Positions 7,721 to 17,137 of a stretch of DNA of 64,000 bases are shown here, one piece after another (position 1 is the first letter of the stretch; each line of letters begins with the position of its first letter). The DNA is from an uncultured Centipeda sp. GTDB taxonomy: Bacteria > Bacillota > Negativicutes > Selenomonadales > Selenomonadaceae. The notes beneath the pieces were generated by a model. It did not search any database, had not been told where the DNA came from, and was given only the letters and a program-made list of their open reading frames with translations. A program made the translations under genes and the position numbers. The stretch is from positions 8,737 through 72,736 of the forward strand of contig CAJPQT010000014.1 of assembly GCA_905372865.1 (NCBI GenBank), written 5' to 3'.

Positions 7721-9625
7721 CTACAGCACCCGCCGCACCGTTGCGGGGCTGTACGCCGCAAAGAGCTGGTCGAAGTTCGTCAGCGCACTGTCGTCCGCCA
7801 TCGAGGCATCACGGAACACCGCATAGTAGGGCTTTCGCTTGGCGATTGCCGTCACCGTCTCGTCCGTCACATCACGGTCAAAGCACGCGAGGAGAAAGCC
7901 GTCCGCAACGTTAAAGACGCGTTTCCCCGCGATCTCCTCCACCGTAATCGGTGCCGAGAGCAGGATGCCGAGATCGAGCATCGTCTGAAAGAGCAGATCC
8001 TCCGGCGTGCGATCCGCCTTGACATTGTCCACCTGCGCGAAAAGCCCGTCCTGCGTCACCGCATCGGGCGCGTAGTAGACATCGGTCATATTGCTCGTAT
8101 CGAGCCGCAGACAGCGGAATCCGAGGTCAAGCCCTGCCGCCTTCTCGCCCGCCTCAGCTGCGATCTTCGCCCCCGCACGGCGGATGCGCTCCTTACCGAT
8201 CTCGCAGATATTCCGATAGCCCGCTTTGTAGGCTGTGCCGCCCTCGTCTGTCGCCTCGGGCAACTGCACCATAATGAACTTTCGATGACCACCATCCTCG
8301 GCATTCAGCTGCATCACGGCATGAGCGGTTGTAGCAGAGCCGGAGAAGAAATCGAGGATAATATCTTCATCTTGTATATTTCCTAGTGTTAATAAATATC
8401 GAATCAACTTAATCGGCTTTGGGTTTGTAAAGATATTATTTTGAAATAGCTCCCTAACATTTTCTACCGCTTCATGATTATGCCCGCCGAGTGTGAACGG
8501 GATAATCGTTCTGGGTACAACTCCATCATGCTTCAAGTCGCATAGAAATGTTTTCCGAGAAGGAACGGATTTTCCGTCCCTGCCGAACCATATTTCATCA
8601 TGTTCATCCAGTTTTCTGAGTGTTTCTGCCGAGTACCTTGAAAATGTACCACTAGGAGGAGTATAAATCACGCCATTCTTGAATTGATAGGTAAAATTAG
8701 CATTTGTTAATGAACCGCTTTTTGCATGAAGTGGTGTTGCCTTCCAAACACCTTTTGGATGGTGGTCAGGATTTTTATAAGCCGCATTCATTTCTTCTGT
8801 TCGCGGTAATTTTCCAATCGTGAGAGATGCGGTATTCTTTGCATAGCATAGAATATTGTCATGATTATCAGAGAAGAACTGAGCGTCATTCGCTACCGTA
8901 TACTTCTTTTCCCATATTAGATTGGCAACAAAATTCCCTTCTCCGAAAATCTCATCACATACTTTCCGCAAATTATGTACTTCATTATCATCAATACTAA
9001 TAAAAATAACGCCATCATCCGCGAGCAAAGACTTCGCCACGCGCAGACGTGGATAGATCATATTCAGCCAGTCCGTATGAAAACGTCCGTTGCTCACATT
9101 GTTCGCACGCAGATCATACTGCATCGCACCGTCCTCGTCGCGCCACCCGTTCGCCGCATGGAAATCCCCATCCGCCATCGCAAAATCATCATCGTACACA
9201 AAGGCATCATTCCCAGTATTGTACGGCGGATCGATATAGATCATCTTCACCTTGCCGAGATACGTCTCTTGGAGCAGCTTCAGCACATCGAGATTGTCCC
9301 CCTCGATGTAGAGGTTTTCGCTGTCGAACGCGCCCGCCGTGCCGTCGCGCCCCACGCTGTCCTCCACAACGGGACGTAGCGTCGCATTGATCGGCGCATT
9401 CGCCGCGAGGATCGCCTGCCGCTTATCGGGCCATGTGAACGCATAGTGCTCCTCGCGCCCCTCCACGATCTCACGCGCGAGCTCCTGCCTCAACACATCG
9501 AAGTCAATCGCCTGCACGAGCTTCCCGTCCCGCATGACCTCCGTCAGCGCATTCGGGAACAGCTGCCCCACCGCCTCGATATTCCGCGCCACATTATCCC
9601 TGCTGTGCATTTTTAGCTTATCCAT
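7721..9625 (-). CDS. mod: Type III restriction-modification methyltransferase, Mod subunit
   Basis: This 634-residue protein has DPPYNTGND (motif IV, residues 132-140) before FSGSATTAHAV (motif I, near residue 425). That order marks a beta-class adenine-N6 methyltransferase of the type III Mod kind. The stretch between the motifs holds the target recognition domain. DNA from about 8370 to 8990 (roughly residues 212-418) is visibly richer in A+T than both ends, which suggests the recognition domain was swapped by recombination. I see no tandem repeat that would make it phase variable. It methylates the recognition site and also guides Res. Confidence 0.95.
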   Translation of the reverse strand: MDKLKMHSRDNVARNIEAVGQLFPNALTEVMRDGKLVQAIDFDVLRQELAREIVEGREEHYAFTWPDKRQAILAANAPINATLRPVVEDSVGRDGTAGAFDSENLYIEGDNLDVLKLLQETYLGKVKMIYIDPPYNTGNDAFVYDDDFAMADGDFHAANGWRDEDGAMQYDLRANNVSNGRFHTDWLNMIYPRLRVAKSLLADDGVIFISIDDNEVHNLRKVCDEIFGEGNFVANLIWEKKYTVANDAQFFSDNHDNILCYAKNTASLTIGKLPRTEEMNAAYKNPDHHPKGVWKATPLHAKSGSLTNANFTYQFKNGVIYTPPSGTFSRYSAETLRKLDEHDEIWFGRDGKSVPSRKTFLCDLKHDGVVPRTIIPFTLGGHNHEAVENVRELFQNNIFTNPKPIKLIRYLLTLGNIQDEDIILDFFSGSATTAHAVMQLNAEDGGHRKFIMVQLPEATDEGGTAYKAGYRNICEIGKERIRRAGAKIAAEAGEKAAGLDLGFRCLRLDTSNMTDVYYAPDAVTQDGLFAQVDNVKADRTPEDLLFQTMLDLGILLSAPITVEEIAGKRVFNVADGFLLACFDRDVTDETVTAIAKRKPYYAVFRDASMADDSALTNFDQLFAAYSPATVRRVL

Positions 9626-9646
9626 TACAATCTCACTTTTCTAGTC

Positions 9647-11476
9647 CTATATGTTTTTGATCATCTTACTATATGTCATTTGAAATGCACGATCAAACTT
9701 CTCAAAAAACAATATCAACTCTTCTATAGTAGAATAGTCGCCGTAGTAGTAGTTAAGCAGGTGTGTTGCATCTATAAACGCCCATACCTTTCCATTTTTC
9801 TCAATATCTCCAAAAATATTTTTTAGATCATCATTATTAAAGTCCGACGCAAGATCTACAAACCATGACCGAATTTTGGAGGCAGTATACAAAGCGGTTT
9901 CTTCCTGTTGATCAAGAGTACGCCAAAAAATTGTATGATTAGTCTCCACATTCATTATCTGATACATCATTCTATAAAGGAACGATTCCGGGGCGAAATA
10001 ATCGGGAAAGAAGCATATATTGTTCCTCTTTGTTTCTCTATCAGATAGGTTATCCTTATAAGGATCATATTTCCTGTCCAAGTATTCTCTTATTTTAGGT
10101 TTGTGCTCTGTTTGCTTATGACGAGCATCTCCATCCAATAGAAAGATGACTTGATCAGAATAGGGTCGATCTGCCTGAGAAAACCTCAATAATTCTTCGC
10201 AGCCAAGAGATGTTACAATGGGGTTAATTAAGAATGCCGCATGACGATATTTCTTGATATTTTCCAGTCTACATTTTATTTTAGAGGCATATTCCTGCAA
10301 AACATTTCCTCTCAGCATCCCCTTTTCTTCCAATGTACTACATTGATGATGAAGTGCTCCAACAAGCATATCAAAAAGATGTTTTCCAACTTCATCCTCA
10401 AAATATACCTTGGGTTTTGGTTTTTGATATGTTACTTTCCCTAATAAATCAGCTTTCAAAATTTCATATGACTGTTGAACAGTGACCATAGGCGCAGATG
10501 GATTTTTTAGATACACAATGCCATAATCATTCGGATTTTTCTTGTGTTTTCCCAATAATTCCTTCAACACCGTCAACGAGTGTGTAGTCACAACAAATTG
10601 GATATTTAATTCATTAGCCAACTTATCCATTAAATCCAATAGCCGCATCTGAGTGTCCGGATGTAATGAAACTTCAATCTCGTCAATACAAATAAGTGCT
10701 CCATTGTAATTGTCTTGCTGTGATAAAATATAAATATCCACAAGCGTACTAATAATATTTCCGAGATTATCCTGCCCGACAGACTTGCCAAGTGCAGGTG
10801 TGTTCTCCATTTCCATATGTAACGAAGACCGTGTGCTTGCTTCCTTATCTACAATGCTAAGATCCCCATCCTGTTTAATGCTCCCTGGTATAACGGAATT
10901 GTACCAATCACAAAATTTTGTATGCGCCTTGCTGTGATAAAGCTTGTTATTTCTTCGAACCTCTTTAACACTCACAGATTCCTTGCGTTCACCTAAAGGA
11001 TATAATCTAGAAATACTCAAATAAATAGTCGGTATAGGAATCCTGGCCGCTCCTCCCACATTGAAATTTTCTTTTGCTATAAGCTCTGCTTCCTTTATGG
11101 TCATATCATCCCTCTCCTTGTTAGAGGTTCTCGGAATAATACGAATACCACGATTTGACTCTGTATCATTCTTAAAAGTCAGGCACTTAAGAACTGTTTC
11201 ATCTGTATTGTCACTGCCATAACGCAAATAAATAGTATAGTCATCATAGGCTTCTTCAGGAGAAATATAAAAGAAGTCATAAAACTTTGGTTGAAAATTG
11301 CCTCCGAATTCAGAGCTTTTACCAAGTCCTGATCCAGAGGCGATTAACGATATAAGATTGGACTTACCGACACCATTCTGCCCACTTATCACAGTGATTT
11401 TTCTGCCTATATCAAATTCCACATCATGAAAACTTCTAAACTTCTCAACTTTTACATGTTGAATTTTTGTTCCCAT
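9647..11476 (-). CDS. OLD-like protein: AAA/ABC ATPase with Toprim-type C-terminus
   Basis: The start was set at the ATG of MGTKIQHVKVEKFRSF, with AAGAGGTG upstream; a GTG three codons earlier overlaps that site. The N-terminus is an SMC/RecF-like ATPase: ISGQNGVGKSNLIS (Walker A, near residue 35), then ALICIDEIEVSLHPD (Walker B) and VVTTHSLTVLKELLG (switch). The C-terminal third shows acidic motifs as in a Toprim nuclease: VYFEDEVGKHLFDML, LGCEELLRF and VIFLLDGDARHK. This layout fits the OLD nuclease family found in anti-phage loci. It follows the Dam-like methylase by 12 bp and shares its low GC, so the two probably came as one cassette. The function is inferred. Confidence 0.75.
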   Translation of the reverse strand: MGTKIQHVKVEKFRSFHDVEFDIGRKITVISGQNGVGKSNLISLIASGSGLGKSSEFGGNFQPKFYDFFYISPEEAYDDYTIYLRYGSDNTDETVLKCLTFKNDTESNRGIRIIPRTSNKERDDMTIKEAELIAKENFNVGGAARIPIPTIYLSISRLYPLGERKESVSVKEVRRNNKLYHSKAHTKFCDWYNSVIPGSIKQDGDLSIVDKEASTRSSLHMEMENTPALGKSVGQDNLGNIISTLVDIYILSQQDNYNGALICIDEIEVSLHPDTQMRLLDLMDKLANELNIQFVVTTHSLTVLKELLGKHKKNPNDYGIVYLKNPSAPMVTVQQSYEILKADLLGKVTYQKPKPKVYFEDEVGKHLFDMLVGALHHQCSTLEEKGMLRGNVLQEYASKIKCRLENIKKYRHAAFLINPIVTSLGCEELLRFSQADRPYSDQVIFLLDGDARHKQTEHKPKIREYLDRKYDPYKDNLSDRETKRNNICFFPDYFAPESFLYRMMYQIMNVETNHTIFWRTLDQQEETALYTASKIRSWFVDLASDFNNDDLKNIFGDIEKNGKVWAFIDATHLLNYYYGDYSTIEELILFFEKFDRAFQMTYSKMIKNI

Positions 11477-11488
11477 TTTTCTCACCTC

Positions 11489-12373
11489 TTAATCTATAAT
11501 ATCTCGTAAGAGTGCCTGCCCCTCACACATGGACAGTTCTGATTCCGTAGGAATCATATCATTCCTGCGAAAGATCATGATCTCATCCACTCTTTTTTTT
11601 GTCCCGGCAGAATATGACCACGCCAACCTTCTACATGATCGCTCTCGATACAATTCTAAAATTTCGTCCTTAACATCGTATGTAATAACCCAGTCCACAT
11701 TATCAAGTCGAGAGATTTGCTCACTAATACGAATATGGTCACTATATCTAAAAAAATTCATATATAACTTATGTCCTTTTGCATAATATGGTGGATCAAA
11801 ATAAATCAGTGCATTATCGAAGTGCCTAGGCGCATAATGGATAAGGAAGCTGTTAATATCCTTATTATAAAGATATATACTGTTTTTTCGTATAGCTATC
11901 TCCTGTATCCTCTTAATAAGAGTACCTCTATTAAATCGTGCATCCATTCTCCATTTGCCACATTGGTCTTTCCCGCCAATAACGCCACCTTTAATAATCC
12001 CCGATCGATTCGTTCGGTTTAAATAGAATGTAGCAAATCCTAAATCATAACTATATTTTTGAGATTTTTCCATATATATTGTTCTTTGTCTATGCCATTC
12101 ATCCATATTCAAAGGAACTGAAAGAACATCAGAAGTAAAACGATCTGTCTCTGTTAAAATAGCTCTCCAAAACGAATAAATTCCCTTGTCCAAATCATTG
12201 ATTACAATTTTTGAAACAATATTATTTAAAAGCAGATTGATCGCAATTCCAGCTCCGCCAGCAAACGGTTCAATATAAGTTCCATTCATATGTCCAGTCT
12301 TCTGGATTAAAACCTCCATGAAAGAGGATAGCTTTCCTTTTCCCCCAGGATATCTTAAAGGTGAATATATCAT
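11489..12373 (-). CDS. Dam-like DNA adenine-N6 methyltransferase
   Basis: The start was set at MIYSPLRYPGGKGK because GGAGGG lies six bases upstream; an ATG seven codons earlier lacks one. At 294 residues it matches Dam-family size. Motifs are in alpha order: PLRYPGGKGK (motif X), YIEPFAGGAGIAINLLL (motif I, SAM binding) and LIYFDPPYYAKG (motif IV, adenine-N6 catalysis). It is the first gene of the leftward operon and is clearly AT-rich compared with mod and res. It probably protects host DNA from the neighbouring OLD-like nuclease, or is a second solitary methylase. That role is inference. Confidence 0.9.
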   Translation of the reverse strand: MIYSPLRYPGGKGKLSSFMEVLIQKTGHMNGTYIEPFAGGAGIAINLLLNNIVSKIVINDLDKGIYSFWRAILTETDRFTSDVLSVPLNMDEWHRQRTIYMEKSQKYSYDLGFATFYLNRTNRSGIIKGGVIGGKDQCGKWRMDARFNRGTLIKRIQEIAIRKNSIYLYNKDINSFLIHYAPRHFDNALIYFDPPYYAKGHKLYMNFFRYSDHIRISEQISRLDNVDWVITYDVKDEILELYRERSCRRLAWSYSAGTKKRVDEIMIFRRNDMIPTESELSMCEGQALLRDIID

Positions 12374-12480
12374 GTACCAGCCCTCCAGCAACAATGTCTA
12401 ATTATATAAGTTACACTGTAATGCTTTTAATTCCTGCACAAGTTCAATATTTTTCTTTGGCTGTTTCTCCCGTCAGATCT

Positions 12481-12788
12481 TCACCTCAAGCGCAGGTACA
12501 TCGCGAATTCCGTTCCGTAAAGGATCATTTCACGTGAGATACGCGGAATGTAGACTCGCGCTTCTCCTTTGCTGCCTTTTCCCGAATAAATGTGGGCGAG
12601 GTGAAGAGGAAGCGGAACTCCTCCACGGACGCCAGCTGCTCGCGCAGCTCCTGATACGCGTACATGGAGAAACACGCTGCCGCAATGGACACCCTGCTGC
12701 CGCGCACAATCTCTGCCCGCAGATCGTCGCGCACCGTGTTTGTGATGTTATCGAATATCTTCACTCTGCTCCACCAAATCTTTCCCAT
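12481..12788 (-). pseudogene. Remnant of an SNF2/PLD-type helicase N-terminus (truncated and frameshifted)
   Basis: The intact frame encodes the N-terminus seen in SNF2-related helicases that sit next to type III Mod genes: VKIFDNITNTVRDDLR, SRVSIAAACFSMYAYQELR and FRFLFTSPTFIRE. After KAAKEKRE near 12550 the expected continuation (VYIPRISREMILYGTEF) is found one frame over and ends at 12481. So there is a one-base frameshift, and then the rest of a gene of about 1000 codons is missing. The AT-rich Dam/OLD cassette begins where the lost part should be. Family assignment is from recall of the conserved N-terminus. Confidence 0.7.
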
Positions 12789-13004
12789 AGAGATTGGCTC
12801 GATCAAACTTTCGTCCCTATTATAACATATTTCAAAGAAATCAAAAGATACGTCTTCGGTTTTGAGCTGCTCCCTCCGTTCAAAAGAGTCCCCGTTGTCA
12901 AGATTTCATCCTCCTTTCATGCAGAATGACGACAACCTACTCATTCAGAGAACATCTTTTGCTGATCGCCTTAATTTTTATTTCATTAAGTATTTTATTT
13001 ATGC

Positions 13005-13010
13005 TATAAT
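13005..13010 (+). promoter_or_regulatory. Probable -10 box of the DISARM-like operon
   Basis: A TATAAT lies 65 bp before the first gene of the rightward operon, in a very AT-rich stretch (12960-13060). The -35 match is weak (TTCATT at 12982-12987, 17-bp spacer). Apart from the helicase remnant, the 12374-13074 interval holds nothing else I can name. It must carry the promoters of both divergent defense operons. Confidence 0.5.
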
Positions 13011-13074
13011 TATAATTAACTTTTCCAGTATTTTGTCCTTATAGAGATTTATTTGCACTACGAAAGGTATTACG

Positions 13075-14448
13075 ATGACTACCTCACGCAGAGTTCTTTG
13101 GGACGCAGAAGAAACGGCCATTCTTGTTCACGCATATACACAAGTTAAAAGTGGTCTCTTATTCGAGGATGAAGCGATTAAATTCGTATCAAACACCCTG
13201 CGAGAACGTGCTCTGAGGAAGGGCATGGATATCGGTGCGACGTTCCGAAATGAGAACGGCATAACGATGCAAATGACAAAAATCGAGGATCTATTTTCTG
13301 GTGGGAAATTCCGCCTGAGCCCTCCGCCGCAAGTATTCACCGACGTTGTCAATCTGTATAAGAAAAACCGCCATGCATTCAATGACCTGTTGCAGCAAGC
13401 AATAGGGGGATCGCCTCTTTCCACCTCTCTGGAAGAGGATTTCTTTCAGTGGCTCGCAAAAAAAGTTTCCGACAACTTGCGACAAAAATTAAAAAATGCA
13501 AGCCTCGATCTGGATCGCTTTTTCACGACCTACAAAACACTTAAAACGCCCTTATTTGACAGAGATACGATACAAACGATTAATACGGTGAAATCCGCCA
13601 TCACCTCAAATGATATATTGCGCGTTATACACAAGGGTAAACTTCCCCTGATGCAAACGCTCATTGAGTTTTACTGCATTTACCTCAACGAATCACAAGA
13701 TAGCCATACGGATGAACACGAAGTAACGATCATAACGCCAGCTATCCTCTCACCGCCTCCACCGATCGGCAATACAGTGGACTTAACAGAAATAAAAATC
13801 GATCAATATGCAAATACGAAGCCAAAACAATTATATTACTTCAACGATTGCCATGATGTAAAACGCTGGAATGAACTATACACACAGATAGCCCGTTGTA
13901 TATATATAGATTTTCCACAACAGCTTCAGGGCATGATTGGAAAAAGTCTTTTTGGAAAAGACCGCCGAATGGATATTGGAGATGATTCCTGTATCTACAG
14001 AATGAAGTTTCCAAAGGAAATAACCAAAGGTCTCTATTTAGAAACGCACCATAGTGCTACCAATACCGTCCGAAAAATAAAACGTCTATTGGATCTGTGC
14101 AATATTGACTACAAAAATGTCACGATCGTCTACACCATGCTTGGTGAGACTTCGCCTCTGCCAGAGGAAGATCCCGTCGCGCTTCCCTATCTTTCCGAGG
14201 CTGCCAATATACCATCATCGCGACCAAGACCGACACAAGCTGCGTCTGATCCCGTTGTGCCGGGGGAGATTGTCGTTCAACCTTCACTTTCGCTTGGAGC
14301 GTATGCATTTGCCACGGATACACCGGCAGCATACACGCAAACCAGTCGATCTGTTCTCTCATCTTCCCCTATGAGCCCTATCGATATAGCCGCCCTCCCC
14401 CAGGCCTATTCCGAAAGCCGATCTCGACAGGAGGAACACCTTCTCTAG
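13075..14448 (+). CDS. Unrecognised 457-aa protein, first gene of the DISARM-like operon
   Basis: I cannot name a family. The N-terminal ~75 residues begin with WDAEETAILVHAYTQVKSG and contain SNTLRERALRKGMDIG and FRNENGITMQM. This looks like a small helical, possibly DNA- or protein-binding module. A middle helical region follows. Residues ~270-360 form a second block (YYFNDCHDVKRWNELY, QGMIGKSLFGKDRRMDIG, then ITKGLYLETHHSATNTV). The last ~90 residues are Pro/Ser-rich and look disordered. No nuclease, methylase or PLD motif is visible. A GAAAGG site precedes the ATG. It is co-directional with the DrmE-like gene 61 bp downstream, and GC is lower than in core genes. Its position suggests a sensor or accessory role; this is inference. 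Confidence 0.6.
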   Translation: MTTSRRVLWDAEETAILVHAYTQVKSGLLFEDEAIKFVSNTLRERALRKGMDIGATFRNENGITMQMTKIEDLFSGGKFRLSPPPQVFTDVVNLYKKNRHAFNDLLQQAIGGSPLSTSLEEDFFQWLAKKVSDNLRQKLKNASLDLDRFFTTYKTLKTPLFDRDTIQTINTVKSAITSNDILRVIHKGKLPLMQTLIEFYCIYLNESQDSHTDEHEVTIITPAILSPPPPIGNTVDLTEIKIDQYANTKPKQLYYFNDCHDVKRWNELYTQIARCIYIDFPQQLQGMIGKSLFGKDRRMDIGDDSCIYRMKFPKEITKGLYLETHHSATNTVRKIKRLLDLCNIDYKNVTIVYTMLGETSPLPEEDPVALPYLSEAANIPSSRPRPTQAASDPVVPGEIVVQPSLSLGAYAFATDTPAAYTQTSRSVLSSSPMSPIDIAALPQAYSESRSRQEEHLL

Positions 14449-14509
14449 CCTCAAAAATTCACTCTCCCGCAAATGAATGTTGATGCATGACTCAGACGGA
14501 GGTGCACAC

Positions 14510-17137
14510 ATGACACCGGTCATCACTGCTCTATTGGAAAAATGTGAGATTTATCTTGATGGAGCCCTCATTTCCAAAGAGAATCTCCTTGAAAAATACC
14601 ACTCTTTCTTTGCAGAGAGTATACAAAGTCAAAAGAAGCCAACCGGTTTCGTCCTTCATACGAACAATGTATGTTTTGACGCGCTTTCCATTGTCGCTGT
14701 CAGTATAGGATGTCTCTCATACAGTGCCGTTACCATCGACGACATCCTTGCCACACTCGAGGAAGATGACTATGTGATTTATAAAGACCAACGCTATCGT
14801 TGGAAGGGAACAGAGGAGGTCAATGGAATCACACACTTCAGACTATTAAAAGATGGCGTGGGATTCAACAGCCCACTCAATCTCCTGCTCCCTTATGAAG
14901 AATACAAACAACGGATCAAGCCCTATTATGGTACCGCACAAAAAACAAATAGCGTGGGTGTAAAAGCCATCACAACAAACCGTGAAGAGTTTCTCGCCTA
15001 TATCCTCGACCGTCCCATTGATGAAATCCCGCCTCAGATTGATGTTGCTGTTGTCGTCGCATGCGGACGGGAACGATTCGAGGATATATTCAAACGCATT
15101 CGTATAAAATATAACAAGGAAACGTCTGTCTCCCTATCCGATGTTTTGCCGGCATCCTATTATACGGATACAGATCGCCCCTATCAAATCGGTGCAAATC
15201 CGACAAAGGCCGAGCCCGTACTCAAAGTTACAAGCAATCTCTCCATCGCCCGAGAACTGCTATACGATCGCGACATGAATACCGTTGTCGGATTTTTATC
15301 CCTCCTCGATGCACCGACCACAATGGACATAGAGGATTTGAACGATTTACTACGCGCTAATGTCCTAAGATTTTCCTATATCACGGCTCCGATCTACAAC
15401 AAGAACGTCGCAGCTATGCTCAAAGAGCATATGGAGGCGCCTCTCTTTGCTTGCACAAAATCGTTCCTATCCCAAAACCTCGGTACTATCTATGTAATGA
15501 ACGGTCACACAACCGCTCTCTTTCACCAAGTCAAGACGATGCTGAAAAGCCATATGGCCCCCATCACGGTGGACAACGGTATCACAAAAGATATATACGA
15601 GAATGTGGTGAATCTCCTCAATGTTGTCCGAAAATCCCATTGGGATGCGCCGGAAAAAGATATATTTATCCGAACAGCTTACAGTCTGCTGAATCTGTTC
15701 ACCACGGCTGTCTTCTCCATGAAAGAGATGACAGATGCGATCAGCGAGGACGCGATCTCCACCTCATCCCCATTGGATCGTATCAAAACACTGTGGAACA
15801 TTGCCGATCAACTCGATGATGATGACAACACACAGAATAAATGTGCGGCGATTGCCGATCTATTGGAACAGCAATATACAGAGCTTGAGTTTACTGCCCC
15901 CAAGCGCGCCCCTCTGTTCTCCTGCGTCCTGGACAACTGCAGCTCCCACCACAGTACAACCCTTGCCATCATTGTTCCAAAGGCATACTATGGCGCCATC
16001 CTAAGGCATCATCACGAGAAACTTTTTTCCCACAACAATATTTCCTGCGTCACACCTGCAAAATTTGATCCAAACGCATCATATGAGCTTGTGATCTCCG
16101 TAGGAGAACTCAAAGATAAAAAGTACAATCCGACCTCCTGCCCCTCTGCAACAGAAGTCTACACACTGCTCGCTCCCTGTGAGCAGCGGCTCTTTGACTA
16201 TCGCCGGTATACGGCAGAACAGTATGAACACCAACTCAATGCGCGCATGGGGTTGGTCGAAGAAGTCGATACCCCAAAAGCTCCAATCGAGGACATTGCC
16301 GTCAATCCACCCCAGCTATGGAGTGATCTGGACGACTATCTTGCAGACTCCGGTGCAGGAGCACTGCGCAGGTTTGCCATAACAGCGACCTCTGCAGACG
16401 GACAGTCCGCGACATCCGAGGTGACGCATATCGGCACCTTTACAAGCGGTGCTCAGATTCTGTTCTCTCGATATTACACTGCAGTGGTATTTGATCCGAG
16501 CAAGGGAAGCATTGCAGAGAAAAAGGCAAATGCATTGAACATCGGCGATACACTTGTCTTTACGAAACGGGACAACATTGCCAAAAATATTGTGGACAAC
16601 ATCTATGAGGAACTCCTGCGTGCCGATCTTCTTGGTGAGGACGCTGCCTCCATCTTGGCGAAATCGCTCTATTGGAAAGTCGTTCTACAGGCTTATAAGG
16701 ATAGAAAGGGTATGAGCTATTCCGAGCTCGCACTACGCTTGGAGGAATGCGGAACATCCTTAAAGGAATCCTCGATTCGTCAATGGCTGGTCGAGGAGGC
16801 ACATATCATCGGACCGCAAAAGCAATCTACCATAGAAAGTATCGCCACCATAACCAAGGATCCATTTCTCCTGGCGGATGCACAGGGGTACTTCGAGGCC
16901 TGTGGAAAGATGCGCTCCACGCGACGCCGCATTCTGGACGCAATTGCAGAAGCCATCAAGGCACAGCTCGGTGGTACGTGCCAAACGATGGATCCACTGC
17001 TGGAAATCGTGTCCAACAATGTCAAGCATCTATCCGAAACGATGGAGCTCGAGGACATTCAACCCCTAGATGGAGTATTTAGCGTAAAGAGCAGCCTCGT
17101 GAACAGGCCAATCCCAGATGCGGAGGTCACATTATGA
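14510..17137 (+). CDS. DrmE-like protein of a DISARM-like system
   Basis: The start was set at MTPVITALLEKCEIYLDG, where GGAGGTG lies five bases upstream; an earlier in-frame ATG lacks one. This 875-residue protein has no clear enzymatic motif. Its place directly before drmA and drmB, its size and its C-terminal part (LNIGDTLVFTKRDNIAKNI followed by a helical region with SLYWKVVLQAYKDRKG) suggest DrmE, the large protein of class 2 DISARM. I make that call from context and general resemblance, not a firm motif. It overlaps drmA by four bases (ATGA), so the products are probably made in fixed ratio. It could also be a new protein in the same slot. Confidence 0.55.
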   Translation: MTPVITALLEKCEIYLDGALISKENLLEKYHSFFAESIQSQKKPTGFVLHTNNVCFDALSIVAVSIGCLSYSAVTIDDILATLEEDDYVIYKDQRYRWKGTEEVNGITHFRLLKDGVGFNSPLNLLLPYEEYKQRIKPYYGTAQKTNSVGVKAITTNREEFLAYILDRPIDEIPPQIDVAVVVACGRERFEDIFKRIRIKYNKETSVSLSDVLPASYYTDTDRPYQIGANPTKAEPVLKVTSNLSIARELLYDRDMNTVVGFLSLLDAPTTMDIEDLNDLLRANVLRFSYITAPIYNKNVAAMLKEHMEAPLFACTKSFLSQNLGTIYVMNGHTTALFHQVKTMLKSHMAPITVDNGITKDIYENVVNLLNVVRKSHWDAPEKDIFIRTAYSLLNLFTTAVFSMKEMTDAISEDAISTSSPLDRIKTLWNIADQLDDDDNTQNKCAAIADLLEQQYTELEFTAPKRAPLFSCVLDNCSSHHSTTLAIIVPKAYYGAILRHHHEKLFSHNNISCVTPAKFDPNASYELVISVGELKDKKYNPTSCPSATEVYTLLAPCEQRLFDYRRYTAEQYEHQLNARMGLVEEVDTPKAPIEDIAVNPPQLWSDLDDYLADSGAGALRRFAITATSADGQSATSEVTHIGTFTSGAQILFSRYYTAVVFDPSKGSIAEKKANALNIGDTLVFTKRDNIAKNIVDNIYEELLRADLLGEDAASILAKSLYWKVVLQAYKDRKGMSYSELALRLEECGTSLKESSIRQWLVEEAHIIGPQKQSTIESIATITKDPFLLADAQGYFEACGKMRSTRRRILDAIAEAIKAQLGGTCQTMDPLLEIVSNNVKHLSETMELEDIQPLDGVFSVKSSLVNRPIPDAEVTL

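Noticed and set aside
7721..9625. Phase-variable mod (phasevarion)
   Set aside because: No simple tandem repeat or homopolymer long enough was seen in or before mod.
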